Part shown: positions 1-22,089 of the stretch, one piece after another
How the letters are laid out: every line of letters begins with the position of its first letter
How positions within the stretch are numbered: the stretch's first letter is position 1
Assembly (NCBI GenBank): GCA_051294375.1
Contig: CM119269.1
Location: 13,300,790-13,364,789, forward strand
Source: Paraspadella gotoi
Taxonomy: Eukaryota; Chaetognatha
Direction: 5' to 3'
DNA length: 64,000 nt
Notes under the pieces: generated by a model
Database searches by the model: none
What the model was told of the DNA's origin: nothing
What the model saw: the letters and a program-made list of their open reading frames with translations, nothing else
Position numbers and translations under genes: made by a program

Positions 1-140
1 CCCTCCCTGGCAAAGCGTGACAGTCCTAGGGTAGCCGCGCCAGTGACTGGATGCGTCACTGAGGGTAGGAAGACCCCAAAGCCAACAGTGAGATGCCCCA
101 ACTCAATGGGCATCACAGGCAACCTGGCTGTTGCTATAGT
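1..140 (+). repeat. Dispersed repeat, SINE-like, copy 1
   Basis: This stretch resembles 43400-43510: both carry a GCCACTGAGGGT-like core followed by GAAG, CCAAC, AGTAAGA/AGTGAGA, TGCCCAACT and GGCAT-ACAG blocks in the same order. It has no useful ORF. The 43-kb copy starts with a tRNA A-box-like TGGCTCAGCGG, so the family may be tRNA-derived; that part is inference. It lies directly before a copy of another dispersed repeat. Confidence 0.45.
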
Positions 141-402
141 TCATTCATTTGATAAACAAGCTATCTTGCCACTGACTTTAAGCTATAGTGGGTTACAAAG
201 GAATAATACAGTTTCAATCAAGAATCTTTTACAGTATGATTTAATAACTTTCATAGTGCTCCTTATCAGTCAAATTGTTATAAATATTTTTTTACTCTTT
301 CGATTGGATTAAAGGGCCACTCCTTTAAATGTAAGAACTGTGAATACTATATTATATTCCGCGCTGGAATCATACAAGAAGCCAATTGTTATGAAATTGT
401 TA
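140..402 (+). repeat. Dispersed repeat family A, diverged copy
   Basis: Diverged relative of the repeats at 4285-4535 and 16964-17309. Shared blocks in order: CATTCATTT-ATAAA-AAGCTATCTTGCC, CTGACTTT, TTTCAATCAAGA, CCACTCCTT, GAATACT, TATTCCGC and a terminal TATGAAATTG. The protein that can be read at 43-312 is an accidental frame across repeats. Confidence 0.55.
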
Positions 403-1492
403 TCAACGGACAAGAAAAGACAGACAGACAGACCGAAAAGTATCTAACTGAGTCGCTTATGGCGACTGAAAAACTATCATCACCTCTGAGGTCCATAAGC
501 TTGACGATCGCATTGAGATACTCGGCCAAGGTCGTTTCCAAATATCCACGGAAAGACACCGTGTCGTTGAGGTTTTGATCGAAGGTCAAATTGACGACTC
601 TGTACATCTTGGCCACGGACGGTTTGGGCAACATCTCGGCCGTTGGACGGACGGTTGTATCATCATCATCATCGTCTGTTGGTGTAGCCGTGCCATTGTC
701 GCATGGACAGTAGATGTCACAGTGGATTCATCGGAGATCGTCAGTTGGTGTAGCAGTGTCATTATCCATGGATGGACTAGATGTTGCAGTTTCATTATCC
801 GGACTATCAGTTGTTGTGACAGATCATTAGCCATAGATGAAATAGGTGTCGTTGTATCATTAGATGGACTATCAGTAGTAGTGTCGGTGCTCATTACGGT
901 TCCATTAGACGACATTGGTGAATCCGTGGCGTTAACTATCGTACTGTTCGTCGTCATTGGCATCGTGGTGTGTTCCATAGACATCGTACTGTTGTCCATC
1001 GGCATTGTGGTGTAGTCCGTCGGCAACATTGTGCTATTCTCAGACATCGTGCTGTTGTCCATAGGCATTGTGGTGTAGTCCGTCGGCAACATTGTGCTAT
1101 TCTCAGACATCGTGCTGTTGTCCATAGGCATGTGGTGTGTCCGTCGGCAACATTGTGCTATTCAGACATCGTGCTGTTGTCCATAGGCATCGTGGTGTTG
1201 TCCTTCGGCATTGTGCTATTCATAGACATCGTGCTGTTGTCTATAGGCATTGTGGTGTAGTCCGTCGGCAACATTGTGCTATTCTCAGACATCGTGCTGT
1301 GTCCATAGGCATTGTGGTGTAGTCCGTCGGCAACATTGTGCTATTCATAGACATCGTGCTGTTGTCCATCGTGTTGTTGTTCATCGTGGTGTTGTCCGCC
1401 ATGGTCGAATTGACAGTGTTTCCTTTCGTTGTTGGCGCCAACAGCAAGAGCGCCAAGGGCAGAAGAAGCAAGACCAATTGGTTTCGTTCCAT
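389..1492 (-). CDS. Secreted mucin-like Ser/Thr/Asn-repeat protein (frame broken)
   Basis: The start at 1492 opens with a clear signal peptide (MERNQLVLLLLPLALLLLAP, then TTKG), followed by a mature region of N-glycosylation sequons. A 21-residue (63-bp) unit built from NSTM, LPTDYTTMPMD and NSTMSE recurs several times. The frame is lost by 1-2-bp deletions relative to sister repeat units near 1300, 1161 and 1131-1138; the net loss of 5 bp explains exactly the frame shift between 1241-1492 and 586-1131. Further frame switches occur near 820-690. In the restored frame the C-terminal part has a run of Asp, then VVNLTFDQNLNDTVSFRG, which recalls the start of a SEA domain. A good 5' splice site (CAGAG/GTGATG) after 484 suggests that more exons follow to the left. 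It is probably an extracellular glycoprotein. The breaks may be assembly errors in repeats or real decay; I cannot tell which. No family assigned. Confidence 0.55.
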
Positions 1493-1540
1493 CCTTGCGA
1501 TCGTCGATCCTCCGATTGGAATCTCGACGCGATCGCGCGG

Positions 1541-1555
1541 GGATTATTATAAACG
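1541..1555 (-). promoter_or_regulatory. Possible TATA-like element of the mucin-like gene
   Basis: On the minus strand, TTTATAATAATCC lies about 50 bp before the start codon at 1492. The spacing would allow a short leader. It is a weak match in A+T-rich DNA. Confidence 0.2.
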
Positions 1556-1564
1556 TTAAGGCGA

Positions 1565-2387
1565 ATAAATCGGTTTTTATTTTAATATACAAAATTTTTT
1601 TTTCTGTATTGTCGAGAAGGAATTAAAAAAATATAAAATTATTCACTCGATTTTGAAGCAAAAGAAACAGGTTTTCATTCCTCGGGTCGTAATATCTAGA
1701 CAGAAACAGATAGAGAGAGATTGAAAAGAGGAACGCGATCCTTTTTAATTCCAATACACATTTTCGTGTTTCTTTTTTTTCTTTTTTTCTTTTTTACTGC
1801 CGGTTAAATCCCGAAAACCGGGCTCTCCCAGTTTTATACTTTTCAAGCGATTCGATGTCGATTTAATTCATCAAATTTTTTTTACTCACACTTATTAGGG
1901 GGAAAATAAGCTTTTTTTTTATTAAACCTTGATATAAATAAAACTTTTAGTAAATACCAAAAAAGAAACTTTGATCAGAAATTATAATGCTAAGAATTTT
2001 ATACTTTCTTATTAAAAATAACTATTAAGTATTAACTATCAAACTTTAAGGAATAAATACTGTTACGAACTGTTTACACTTAGGGCGCGGCCACTGGTCC
2101 TCGTCTCCGCTCGCTCGATCGCGAATTCCGGTTTTTCTTGTCCTCAATTTTTTCACGACGACGAATGATCAAGTTTTGGGTGACGTTAGGGAGGGAGGAA
2201 GAGGAGGAAGAGGAGGAAGATGAGGAAGAGGAGGAGGAGGAGGTAGAAGAGGAGAAGATTTTCTGTAAATGATGATAATCCTGCTGACCATTGACCGATG
2301 ACCGTGAAAGAAATAGAAAGGAGAAGACAAAAAACATGTAACCTTGTAATGAAGGAGACAGATAAAAAGTTATGGACGAAGAAATTA
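1565..2387. other. Non-coding stretch, no gene seen
   Basis: A+T-rich DNA with homopolymer runs. A purine-rich GAGGAA/GAGGAG tract at 2190-2250 reads as poly-Ser or poly-Leu on the minus strand; I treat this as simple sequence. If the myosin gene has earlier exons to the left, this lies in one of its introns. Confidence 0.5.
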
Positions 2388-2604
2388 GGGCTCTCCATTT
2401 CAAAAGCGCCCCATTTCTGTTTAATAATCGCTTGAATTGATTTTAATTCTAATATTTAGCTATAATCTATTACTTCGCTTATCAAACAATCCCTAACCTA
2501 ATCCTGAACTCCCAATCTCTCCCCCTAACCATTAAACCCATGTCACATAATCATTAAACCTAAAAACTAACTTAATTCCAAATTTCACTTAAAATGCGGT
2601 TTTT
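2388..2604 (+). repeat. Dispersed repeat family B (GCGCC inverted ends), copy 1
   Basis: It starts GGGCTCT, then AAAAGCGCCCCATTTCTGTT at 2402, runs through a degenerate CCTAA/TTAAT-rich interior and ends with AAAATGCGGTTTTTG (2591-2605). The same order is found at 24331-24655 inside the carbonic anhydrase gene. Likely a short non-autonomous DNA element. Confidence 0.5.
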
Positions 2605-2785
2605 GACAAAATAAGGCCGAGACTAGGAAAAGAAGGAGACGAAGAAGGAGGCGAAGAAGGAGACGAAGAAAAAGAGAGAAAAAGAAAAGTTCGGGAATAA
2701 AACGCGTCAGCGATTCGAGCTTCGGCGACCGAGACGATTAGACGAATGATAATAGAGTCATTGCTAGTTGGTGCATGAGGCGATA

Positions 2786-2836
2786 GAAAGAGAGAGAGAG
2801 AGAGAAAAGAGGAGGAGAGGAGAGAGGAGAGAAGAG

Positions 2837-2870
<34 letters not shown>
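2786..2870 (+). repeat. (GA)n microsatellite, interrupted
   Basis: GA dinucleotide tract with AGGAG interruptions. The Arg/Glu peptide that can be read across it is not a gene. Confidence 0.9.
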
Positions 2871-2874
<4 letters not shown>

Positions 2875-3599
2875 CTGTCGACTTCTCAGAAGTTACGTAT
2901 CACGAGCAGTTGGAATCTTGGAAACACATAAGTGTCATGTTTACCCGCAAACAAAATATAATGTTTGTAAAATAGAAATGAAATGAAAAGTACAATTGAA
3001 TGATACTAGTTCGATGTGAACTCATTTTTCTTCAGACTTACGAATGACTATCATTTGAGAAAGGAGCGTCTAATGGCAACAGCCGCCGCCGCTGCCGCCC
3101 GCGCCGCAGGAAAACGCAGCTTGACATTCTCGACTGCAGTTTTCTCCATAAATTTTAATCTTTTGAAGGGAACAAGTTTTAAAAATCCACGAGGTTTTCC
3201 CGAATTTAACTTGTTCGATGAGTTTTGAATTTTTTATCCAAATATTTGAAAGATGAGTCAAGACTCTTCTTTAATTAAAATAGGGATGGGATCCTTTAAT
3301 CATTTGCATCTGACTTGAAGGGTTTAAGTATCTTTCAGAACTTTTCATGATTATGATTCATTATCTAATGATCGTGATTATGACACGAGAACGGGCAGTG
3401 ATTGTGTTTATTCCCCTCATTTGATCACGCAGTGATCTACTAGTGCACAATGCACAGTGGTTTGAAACATTTGTGATTCACCTTTTGTTTAAATCCTCAT
3501 TCGAAGAAACAATGACTTAACTTGATTGACTACCCAATTGATTGGACTCATTCAACCACAAATTATTTTAAATTGTTCCTCCGAACATAAATTTTACTT

Positions 3600-3850
3600 T
3601 TTCACCGTTCTGCGATTCAATAGACGGCACAGTGATTCGACTCATTCAATCACACAATGATTTAACTCGTTCGACCAGACTGAAGTTTGACGTGTTCCAC
3701 TCTTTTCTGCACACAGTGATTCGACTTTTTTGACCGCACAGAAATTCTACTTGTTATGCCGCACAGTGATTCGACTCATTTCTCCACGCGGTGATTTAAC
3801 TTATTTGACCGCACAGTGATTCTACTCGGTCGACGGCACAGTGATCTTCC
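3600..3850 (+). repeat. Degenerate ~30-bp minisatellite, GACCGCACAGTGATTCGACT
   Basis: About eight diverged units around CGCACAGTGATTCGACTCATT can be followed to 23 bp before the myosin exon at 3873; older units seem to reach back to about 3390. It forms the end of the preceding intron. Confidence 0.65.
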
Positions 3851-3872
3851 TCAATTTGATTTCCTCCTCCAG

Positions 3873-14082
<10,210 letters not shown>

Positions 14083-14143
14083 GAGTCGATCACGGGTAAA
14101 TTGGTGATTGCTATGTCGTGAACGATGTCACCGAGGATCTGTA

Positions 14144-14149
14144 AATAAA
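14144..14149 (+). terminator. Poly(A) signal of long myosin form
   Basis: AATAAA 62 bp after the TGA at 14082, with a second AATAAA just after it. Position fits the 3' end of the long-tail transcript. Confidence 0.5.
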
Positions 14150-14159
14150 AAAAAAATAA

Positions 14160-15357
14160 ATCAGATAATCAATCGATCAATCAGTATGTCAGGCAGTCGA
14201 CCAATAAATCGACTAATCTAATCATTCTACCAATCAATCAGATCATTTTTCAATCTATCAAATGAATATAATGAATCTAATCAATCTAATAAGCAATTTG
14301 AATTACCAACAAATCAATCAATCAATCGATTTCTCGTCCCATCAAAGGTGATCGCCCTATCGTCGACCGCCCCCGAAGCTTCAAGTTTCTCTTTGCGCGC
14401 GCGCGTCGCGGCGAATTTGCGACGAATTTACGACGAATTTACGACGATCTGTCCACTCGATATTCCAAGCTTTGCAAACAGGTTTCATTTATGACCCGTC
14501 CCCCTCCGCCCAAAGCCCAAGCCATCGCTTCTCCTTCTTTCGATCTTAAAGTTTCATCTTGAGACTCCATTTTTTTTTTATAGAAAACTTTTTTTCTGTA
14601 TTTGATAGTACTAGTTTAATGCATACATACGTTTAATTTTTTTAAAAAAATTCTTCGTTTCGTCTTGATTTTTTATTTTAACTAGACTTTTCGATTTGTG
14701 TTTATTAACAAGTGTTAAAAAAATAACGATAGAAAAATATAATTGCATGATTTTTGTAAAAAAGATTTTAATTCATTTGTTCCTAAATTTGTTCCTAAAA
14801 TTAGGATAGAGAATATTATACCATTGATCGAAAAGTTAGTTATGGTTTACTGAAGTTTACATGACATTTAAGAACATTTTCTCAGAGCATCGACAAAAGA
14901 GCATCGCCCGGAGAGAAGGTTCTGTTTGCTTTCTCTTGTTTGAAATCCACCGCAATTAAAAAAGGGATTAGATACAAAGTCACTGAGCGGTGAGCAAATG
15001 TTTACCCTCTCTCAACTATGAAAGTTCACGACGTTTTGAACAAGAGAAGAGTAAAAGAAAAAGAAAAGAAAAAGAAAAGAAAAAGAAAAGAAAAAGAGAA
15101 TTGCGGGAACATGATCGGTTTGGGGGCGTTCCAAGAAAATACTAAATTATTACGTGTTTGTTTATTATTATGTATATACGTTAAACCCTGTGATTTAATC
15201 CGAACAATTTGCAAAATATATGAAACGAGTAAGACAAGGAATGTGCAAATTCGTTTCTCGCTTTCTCAATACAGATCAAGAGTCTTAAGAAGATTACGAT
15301 TTGTGGATAAAACGTGCGGTAGAATGAGAGAGGTGACATTTAGATAAATATGTGAAA
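14160..15357. other. Intergenic DNA, no gene seen
   Basis: Begins with AATCAATC/AATCTAATC simple repeats (14160-14340). A G+C-rich patch with GCGCGCGCGTCGCGGCGAA and a tandem GACGAATTTAC lies at 14390-14450. A GAAAAA-rich stretch lies at 15045-15105. The short open frames have no protein-like composition. Confidence 0.5.
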
Positions 15358-15637
15358 AAACTATTTTGATTACATTTATCAAACTATTTTGATCACATTT
15401 ATCAAACTATTTTGATCACATTTATCAAACTATTTGATTACATTTATCAAACTATTTTGATTACATTTATCAAACTATTTTTATAACATTTATCAAACTA
15501 TTTTCATTACATTTATCAAACTATTTTGATTACATTTATCAAACCATTTTTATCACATTAATCAAACTATTTTGATCACATTTATCAAACTATTTTTTCA
15601 CATTTATCAAACTATTTTGATCACATTTATCAAACTG
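15358..15637 (+). repeat. 23-bp minisatellite, ~12 copies
   Basis: Unit CTATTTTGATCACATTTATC-AAA, repeated about twelve times head to tail with few changes (GATTACA for GATCACA in some units). Non-coding. Confidence 0.95.
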
Positions 15638-16402
15638 AAAATCTAAAACCAAAAATCCTCATTTTGATTTGTCATGAATTTTTATGAAAATGCACGTAGT
15701 TTGGAGTTTGAATCCGTTTAAAGTTGAATCAAGATTGTACTTCTTTGACCCCCTTTGACGTCTTGATGAATTATAATCTTATTCTGACATCCACCTTCGT
15801 ATATCTTTCCCTATTTTCCAAACCTCCCGCCTTTCAGTTTCATTTCCTGCTTATCCGTCATCATTAAATCCAACTGATCCAATGTTTTTTTTTTCTCTCA
15901 AAATCTTAAGTCTTAATCTTTTTTTAATTTTTGTATTCCTCCCTGCCTTCTATTCAATTTCGTAATTAATAAAAATTAACATTATAAAGAATTTAATTGT
16001 ATTATTTCACGCCAAGAAACCTACCAAAATGGTCATGACCGCCGGGGCATTTTCTTGGCAACTTCTCTCGCTCAGCCGATGACCCCGCTGGACCTTTGCG
16101 CGTTAAGTTCATTAAGAAAAAAGACGTTTGATTATTATATTAAGATTGTTCCAAAAAAAAAAAAAAAAAAATTCATTGTGGAAAAAAATACATCAAGTAA
16201 GAAAATCTAAAAGAAAAAAATCGTCACCAATTAGATCCCGAGTAATTTGATCCAACCGTTTTTTCTGTCGTTGATAAAATGTCAACACGAATTGTGAAAC
16301 GTTTTTCACGACGGTGAACGTTTTTACTCGATTAGCCTCTCACGAAAATTACCGGTGAGATTTGCAATTCAAGGATTAAAAAACAAGTTTGAACAAAAAA
16401 TG

Positions 16403-16530
16403 TCGGATCTGCCTATGATAATTAATTAATTAATTAATAGATCAATTAATTAATTAATTTTAATAATTAATTATAATTTATATTCAGACTTCTATTTTAT
16501 TTTATGTCTCTCTTCTCTTCTCTCTCATCA

Positions 16531-16588
<58 letters not shown>

Positions 16589-16963
16589 ATTGCAATTGCG
16601 ACGATCCTTATGCTTTTAAGATTTTTTTAACTTTCATCATTTTTTCAACTTGCGTAATTTTTTCAACTTGCATTCCGTCAAAACTTTATATCTAGCTTCT
16701 TCACTCACTTTCCTACCGGCTCACAAAATTTCATCTCAATCTATCATGGGTTAAAATAAATAAAAAGTTCAAGTAAATGTGACTCATATTTTTTTCATTT
16801 AAACTCATTTCCACTGTACGTTTCCACCGAAACTTTATAATCAAGCTTCGTCACACATTTTCCTACCCACTCACTAAATTTCAACTCAATCTATCCATCC
16901 AATTATGATTAATTAGAGTATTTATTGGTTAAAATAAGTAAAAAGATTTTAGTAAATGTGACT
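16403..16963 (+). mobile_element. Non-autonomous element, family C (TCGGATCTGC ends), left part
   Basis: Starts GTCGGATCTGCCTATG at 16403, followed by (TTAA)-rich sequence, a (CT)n tract (16525-16582), a TTTTTTCAACTTGC stretch and then ~150-bp units with the shared core CGAAACTTTATA, TCACACA-TTTCCTACC and CACAAAATTTCA. The same units occur at 17310-17465, 19270-19420 and, on the other strand, 26340-26880. It is interrupted by a family A element. Confidence 0.6.
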
Positions 16964-17309
16964 TATGAAATTGGTACAACCAATATAAAAATTATCCATT
17001 CATTTAATAAATAAGCTATCTTGCCCCTGACTTTGGACAGGCTTTGGTGGTTTAAGGCCTCCATCACTCTTACAAGATAATGACATAGCAGGTCACTGCA
17101 AGCTTTCAATCAAGACTCTCTCACAGTCTCGTTTATTCACTCCCAGAGTACCTGGCTTCCCTATCAATGAAGTGGTATAATATTTCAAAGAATGTTTCAA
17201 TTGTATGAAAAGACCACTCCTTAAGTATTAGATCGGGGAATACTTATTGTACTCCGCACTAGCATCAAAATACAAGGAGCTGAATTTTATGAAATTGGTA
17301 CAACCAATA
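16964..17309 (+). mobile_element. Dispersed repeat family A, fullest copy, inserted in family C
   Basis: 346 bp bounded by a perfect 22-bp direct repeat (16964-16985 and 17288-17309) starting TATGAAATTGGT and ending ACAACCAATA. The flanking family C unit resumes right after it, so this is a younger nested insertion. As the 5' copy of the direct repeat is also found in the 4285 copy, it belongs to the element and is not only a target-site duplication. No coding capacity. Confidence 0.7.
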
Positions 17310-17465
17310 GAAAAATGTTTTTTTCCATTTAAACTAATTTTCACTCACAAGATTCCATCGAAACTTTATATCCAGCTTTATCACACACTTTCCGACCCAC
17401 ACACAAAATTTAATTCCAATCCAACCAGCCAATCACGAGTTATTGGAGCTTTTTGCTAAGGTGGG
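17310..17465 (+). mobile_element. Family C element, right part after nested insertion
   Basis: Resumes the ~150-bp unit broken at 16963: TTTCCATTTAAACT, then ATTCCATCGAAACTTTATAT, CACACACTTTCC and CAATCACGAGTTATTGGAG, ending CTAAGGTGGGACGGA as in the 26-kb copy (reverse strand). Confidence 0.6.
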
Positions 17466-17469
17466 ACGG

Positions 17470-19180
17470 ATGGACGGATTGATTGACTAATTAATTAATT
17501 ATTGATTAATTTATTACTAATTGATTAATTAACTGATTAATTATTTGATTTATTAATACATCCTGCATATACATTTAATAGGTTTCGCATACAATCAGTG
17601 GTTCTTTAGACAACGAAATCTGAACTTCAATAAATCTACATAGTCTTTGATCTCATTAGTTATGTACGAGCTTTATTTCATTATAAAAAAACGGTCGTTC
17701 TCAAGTTATTTCTCTCTTCTTATCACTTAGAAATTCCCAGGTAAATTTCTACTGATGTTAAATAAAATACTGTGTAAAGACATTGATTTTCTTCAATGAT
17801 GTCAAGCTAATCTCATTTACTGCTTAATTTTAGGATAATAATGTATGATTGGAATTTTTATGTTAAAAGATAATTTTTAAAGAGTCGATCGTTTATAAGA
17901 AATCCTCATGTCTTTTACTATACACAAAAGATATTTTAAGTAAGACGCCACATTATCTGATACAATTTTTTTTCCTTCATACCGCTTTCCTGATTATTTC
18001 TTCACCTCTTTTTCTCTCTTACTTTATATTTTTCTTTCCCCTTTCCTCCCTTACTTCTCACCGCTTGTCTCTTACCATTTTTTTTGCCCCTACCTTTTTC
18101 TGCCATCATGCACTTTCCTCACTTTTTATCTTCATCTTTTCATTCTTTCCCTTTCTTTCCCTCTTTTCCTTTCCATTTTTCCCTCTTTTCTATTACCTTA
18201 CAATTGTTTCCACTATTTTTTCCACATTTTGCCTTCGTTTTTTTGCCTTTTCACCCTCTCTCTTTTCATTCTCTCCCTTCTCTCTTTTCCTTGTTTTTCC
18301 CTTTCCTATTCCTCTCTACTACTGTTTACATTGAGCCAAATCAAAGAAAATATTTATTTAAAATGCATTATAAGAAAGAAAATAGAACGTATGCGCATAA
18401 TTTTTTTTTCAATTTTTGGTGCCTCGCAAATTTAGTTAAATCCGATCAGATTTTTGCGGGAAAATTAATTTTTCCGCAAATCTGTTCGTTCTGAGAATTC
18501 AAAACAAGTCCTGATGCTTTCCCATTGGGTTAAAAGGATTGCCGGTTTTTTTTAAGTTATTAACGGTCAGTATTGTACCTCATTCTTTTAATAACTAATA
18601 AATGAGTTGAAAATATATCTCTTTATCAAAAATAAATGCAATGTCACAAAAACGTCACAATTAAAAGGCGTCTTTAAAATATATTCTTGGCTAAACCAAA
18701 AAAGTTTTTTTGATTAATTTTATAGATGTGAAAGCTTATTCAATAGGCTATATTTTTCTGTTAATTTCAACCAATTTGATTCATTTTTTTTAACAAATTA
18801 TTGAATTAAAGGACTGAAACTCCAACTTTTTGACTTGTTAACCTTTAAAATTAATTCATAGGCCAACTTATAATGATTTAAGCTAATAAATTTACCCAGA
18901 GGTTAACAAGAAGATAAAGTAAAGAAACGGATTTTCAAAGTAAAAAATTTTTCTCAAACTTTTCCTTGGCATTCAAATCAGAAGTCGTAACGTAAAAACT
19001 GGACAAAAATGGACATAATTTTTTTTGGCTAAAAGTTGCCAAAATGGTACTATTTTATTCATTAGAAACGGTTTTTTGGAAGATATGTTCTCACCAATCC
19101 TCTCGTTCGGTCCTTAAGTTTGGGTTGTCGTACAAAAGTAATCAACATTGTTAAGTATAACAACTGAACAATAGTGGTTA
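17470..19180. other. Intergenic DNA, no gene seen
   Basis: TTAATTGATTAA-type repeats at 17480-17570, a pyrimidine-rich stretch at 17990-18320 that keeps several frames open by composition alone, and otherwise A+T-rich sequence. Confidence 0.5.
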
Positions 19181-19259
19181 ATGAGGTCGTTTTTTTTCCT
19201 AAATGCCAACGTTTGTACGCCGAACCAATATAAAAGGAAAAAGAAGCATAATCAATTAG

Positions 19260-19556
19260 TAAAACAGGTTTTTTTGTTTTTTTCCATTCAACTCATTTCC
19301 ACTCAAACTATTCCATCGAAACTTAATATCCAGCTCAATTCACACACTTACCTATCCACACACAAAATTTCATTCAAATCCATCCATCCAATCATGAGTA
19401 ATTGGACGGACATCATTTTTTTTGCATAATTTATCATAATTTTGATGTTCTGACATGATATAAGTTAGTGCCCGACAATATTGAGGGGGCGGACCGACGG
19501 ACCGACAAAGTGAGTTATAGAGTCGGGATCTGCTGATAAGCAGATCCGACTAAAAA
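19260..19556 (+). mobile_element. Family C element, 3' end copy
   Basis: One ~150-bp unit, then the terminal region GACAATATTGAG, GACCGACGGACCGACAA and GCAGATCCGACTAAAAA. Just inside the end, GGATCTGC-TGATAA-GCAGATCC (19529-19550) is a perfect 8-bp-arm hairpin, as if left and right ends had been brought together by a deletion. Confidence 0.6.
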
Positions 19557-19559
19557 AAC

Positions 19560-19793
19560 AACCGTAAGTGAGAATTTAGACAAATGGTTTTTAGGTATTC
19601 GAATTTTGGATTCGTCCATCGTCACTTTCGTTCTCAATTTGAAATCGAGTTTCGTAAAGTTTTGAAAAGTGAGGTCATTTTGAAAAAAAATATTCTTCAT
19701 GGGGCAAAACACTTTGTACAAAAGCAGCTCTGAATTTTTTTTATGATTAAATAATTAAATTTGTAAATACAAGCTGCATTAATTATTCGATTA

Positions 19794-19827
<34 letters not shown>

Positions 19828-21000
19828 CAATTAATCTATCAAATAATAAATTATTGAATCAATTAATTTATCAATAAATTACTTTATCAATCGAAGAATC
19901 AATTAATTAAATAATCAATCAATCATTCAATTAATCATCGTCAGTGTTATCGTCCTCGTCATCGTCGTCGCCATCATCGTCGTCATTGCTTTTGTCATTG
20001 TCAAAAACTACAGCCACCACAACCACTACAACCACTACAACTACCATAAACACCACAACCAACTAAAACCACCACAACCACTACAACCACCACTACCACC
20101 ACAGGCACCACAACTACCATAAAAAGCATAACGATTTGCATTATTACCGGAATTAAAACAGCTACCACATGAAAAAAAAACTACAAATTATGAATATTGT
20201 TGGTAAATTATATTAAATAAAAAAGAAATTGCATAATTAATCATAATTTATCCTCTGCTCTGGTTCGTTGCTTAGCGTCAAATGCCCGCGTTCAGATCCG
20301 GCGTTGTTTGCTCAAACGTGTTCAAGAGAGGAGGAGCTAATTATAGGCATTGGATACCCATCATTATCTTGCCAATAATCCAAATGACATAAAAGAAGTC
20401 TTGGAAAAACAGTCTGCCTGCTAGAATTGTTTGAATAAAGGCTGGAATATCACTCTCCCTAGCACCAAAAAGTTTATAGACTTAGTAGTGGGCACAAAAG
20501 TATCTGTACCAGGGACTTAAAAACTTAATACTAAATTATACATCGAACTCGCTTTTTAACAAATAGGATTCGCCGACAATTTGACGATTACAGCATCTTT
20601 TCATAGTCTATCTTAACTCTGTAACGCAAAGCGGTGGTTACTTTCGTATTATCTGATTTGGCCCACGCGGTACGTTCGTTGATTCAAACTTTAAACCGAT
20701 GTAAAAATAGTTAATTTCAAAATTGTCTCTCATGAAAGTTCACGTACTATATACGTAATCGTCGTAGTTTTTTCCCTTCATTTTTTTTCCTGTTTTTTCT
20801 TGTTCATTCGCGGACGTGCCACCAAGTTCCGTCTACCGCATGACCCACAGATCTATTTAGTTTCGAAGCAGGCCTCGACCGCGCTACCCACGGATCTGCG
20901 GACCACATGACCACAAGCCAGGTCATTTGAGTCTTACGTGTTTTTACGAGTGACTTATATAAAAAAAATTAACTCTCTAAAATAGATCTTAATTTCGAAT
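19560..21000. other. Intergenic DNA with simple repeats
   Basis: (AATC)n at 19796-19930, GTCATC triplets at 19935-20000, ACCACTACA-type triplets at 20010-20130, then an unassigned stretch. At 20265-20310, GCTTAGCGTCAA and GTTCAGATCC could be relics of a tRNA-derived A/B box pair. No gene. Confidence 0.45.
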
Positions 21001-21026
21001 TAATCTTAATTACATCCTTTCTTCTC

Positions 21027-21037
21027 TACTCTCTCTC

Positions 21038-21068
<31 letters not shown>

Positions 21069-21069
21069 G

Positions 21070-21122
<53 letters not shown>

Positions 21123-21235
21123 TCTCTCCTCTCTCTCTCTCTCTCTCTCTCATCTATCTATCTATCTCTGTAGCTTTTAGCGGCACAATGTAGCCTAAAG
21201 CCTGTTTCTTTAAAAAAATTCTCTCTCTCTCCCTC

Positions 21236-21332
<97 letters not shown>
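21027..21332 (+). repeat. (CT)n microsatellite cluster
   Basis: Two CT tracts (21027-21150 and 21219-21332) separated by ~70 bp of unique sequence. The Arg/Glu ORFs on the minus strand are composition artefacts. Confidence 0.9.
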
Positions 21333-22089
21333 ACCCCACCCCCCTCTCTTTTCTCAAACTCCCATCGACTGCTATCTTGCTTCAGCTCTCCCGATTTTTC
21401 ATTCCTCAATTCCTGTTTCCGTCCGAAAAGAGAAAATCCAAATTCCAAAATTCGCGACTCAAAAACTTGACTTCGAGAAAGATTGGGAAAGAGGCGACAG
21501 ACCCGGTTTTGTTTTTTTTCAATTGATCTATTGACAATTTTTAACGAATCAACGAGGACGACGACGACGACGACGACGATGATGAGGAAAGTCAAATTAC
21601 GACGAAGAAGAGGATTAGGGCGACGACGACGACGACAACGACCAACAAGTAAACTTGAATGACATCAACGACCAAAATAAACTAAAACAAGAGTAAACAA
21701 AATGAATCTTTCTATTTTCCTTTTTTTCCCAGTCCTCCGAGTCTCCATCCAAAATGGCGGCCGGCTTTCCCCTTTTAATTCTTTTTACAATCGTTACTAT
21801 TAACATTGAAGACAAAATGGGGTAATATGAAGGACGACCACGGCGACGAACAACCTTGACGACGACGACGACGACGACAACGACGACGACGACAGGCTCT
21901 CTCTTCTCTCTCCTCCGAAGGCACCGGTTTTCTACGAGATAAATCCATTCTAAGTTGACACGAGGATCTAGACGAACTCATACTCGAGACTTAATAAAAA
22001 TCCAAGACAAGTTATAACAATTAAAAAAAAATTATTGTTTTTCTTTACGATTTAAAAAAAAAACCACGTCGTAAAAAAAAAAAACCCAA

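Noticed and set aside
970-1260. Plus-strand ORFs opposite the mucin-like repeats
   Set aside because: His/Arg/Val-rich antisense of the NSTM repeats; no signal peptide or other support, whereas the minus strand has both.
3016-3228. Possible earlier myosin exon with Ala-rich AAAAARAAGKR
   Set aside because: It faintly recalls the rod sequence before the last exons, but there is no usable donor in frame and the Ala run is a GCC repeat.
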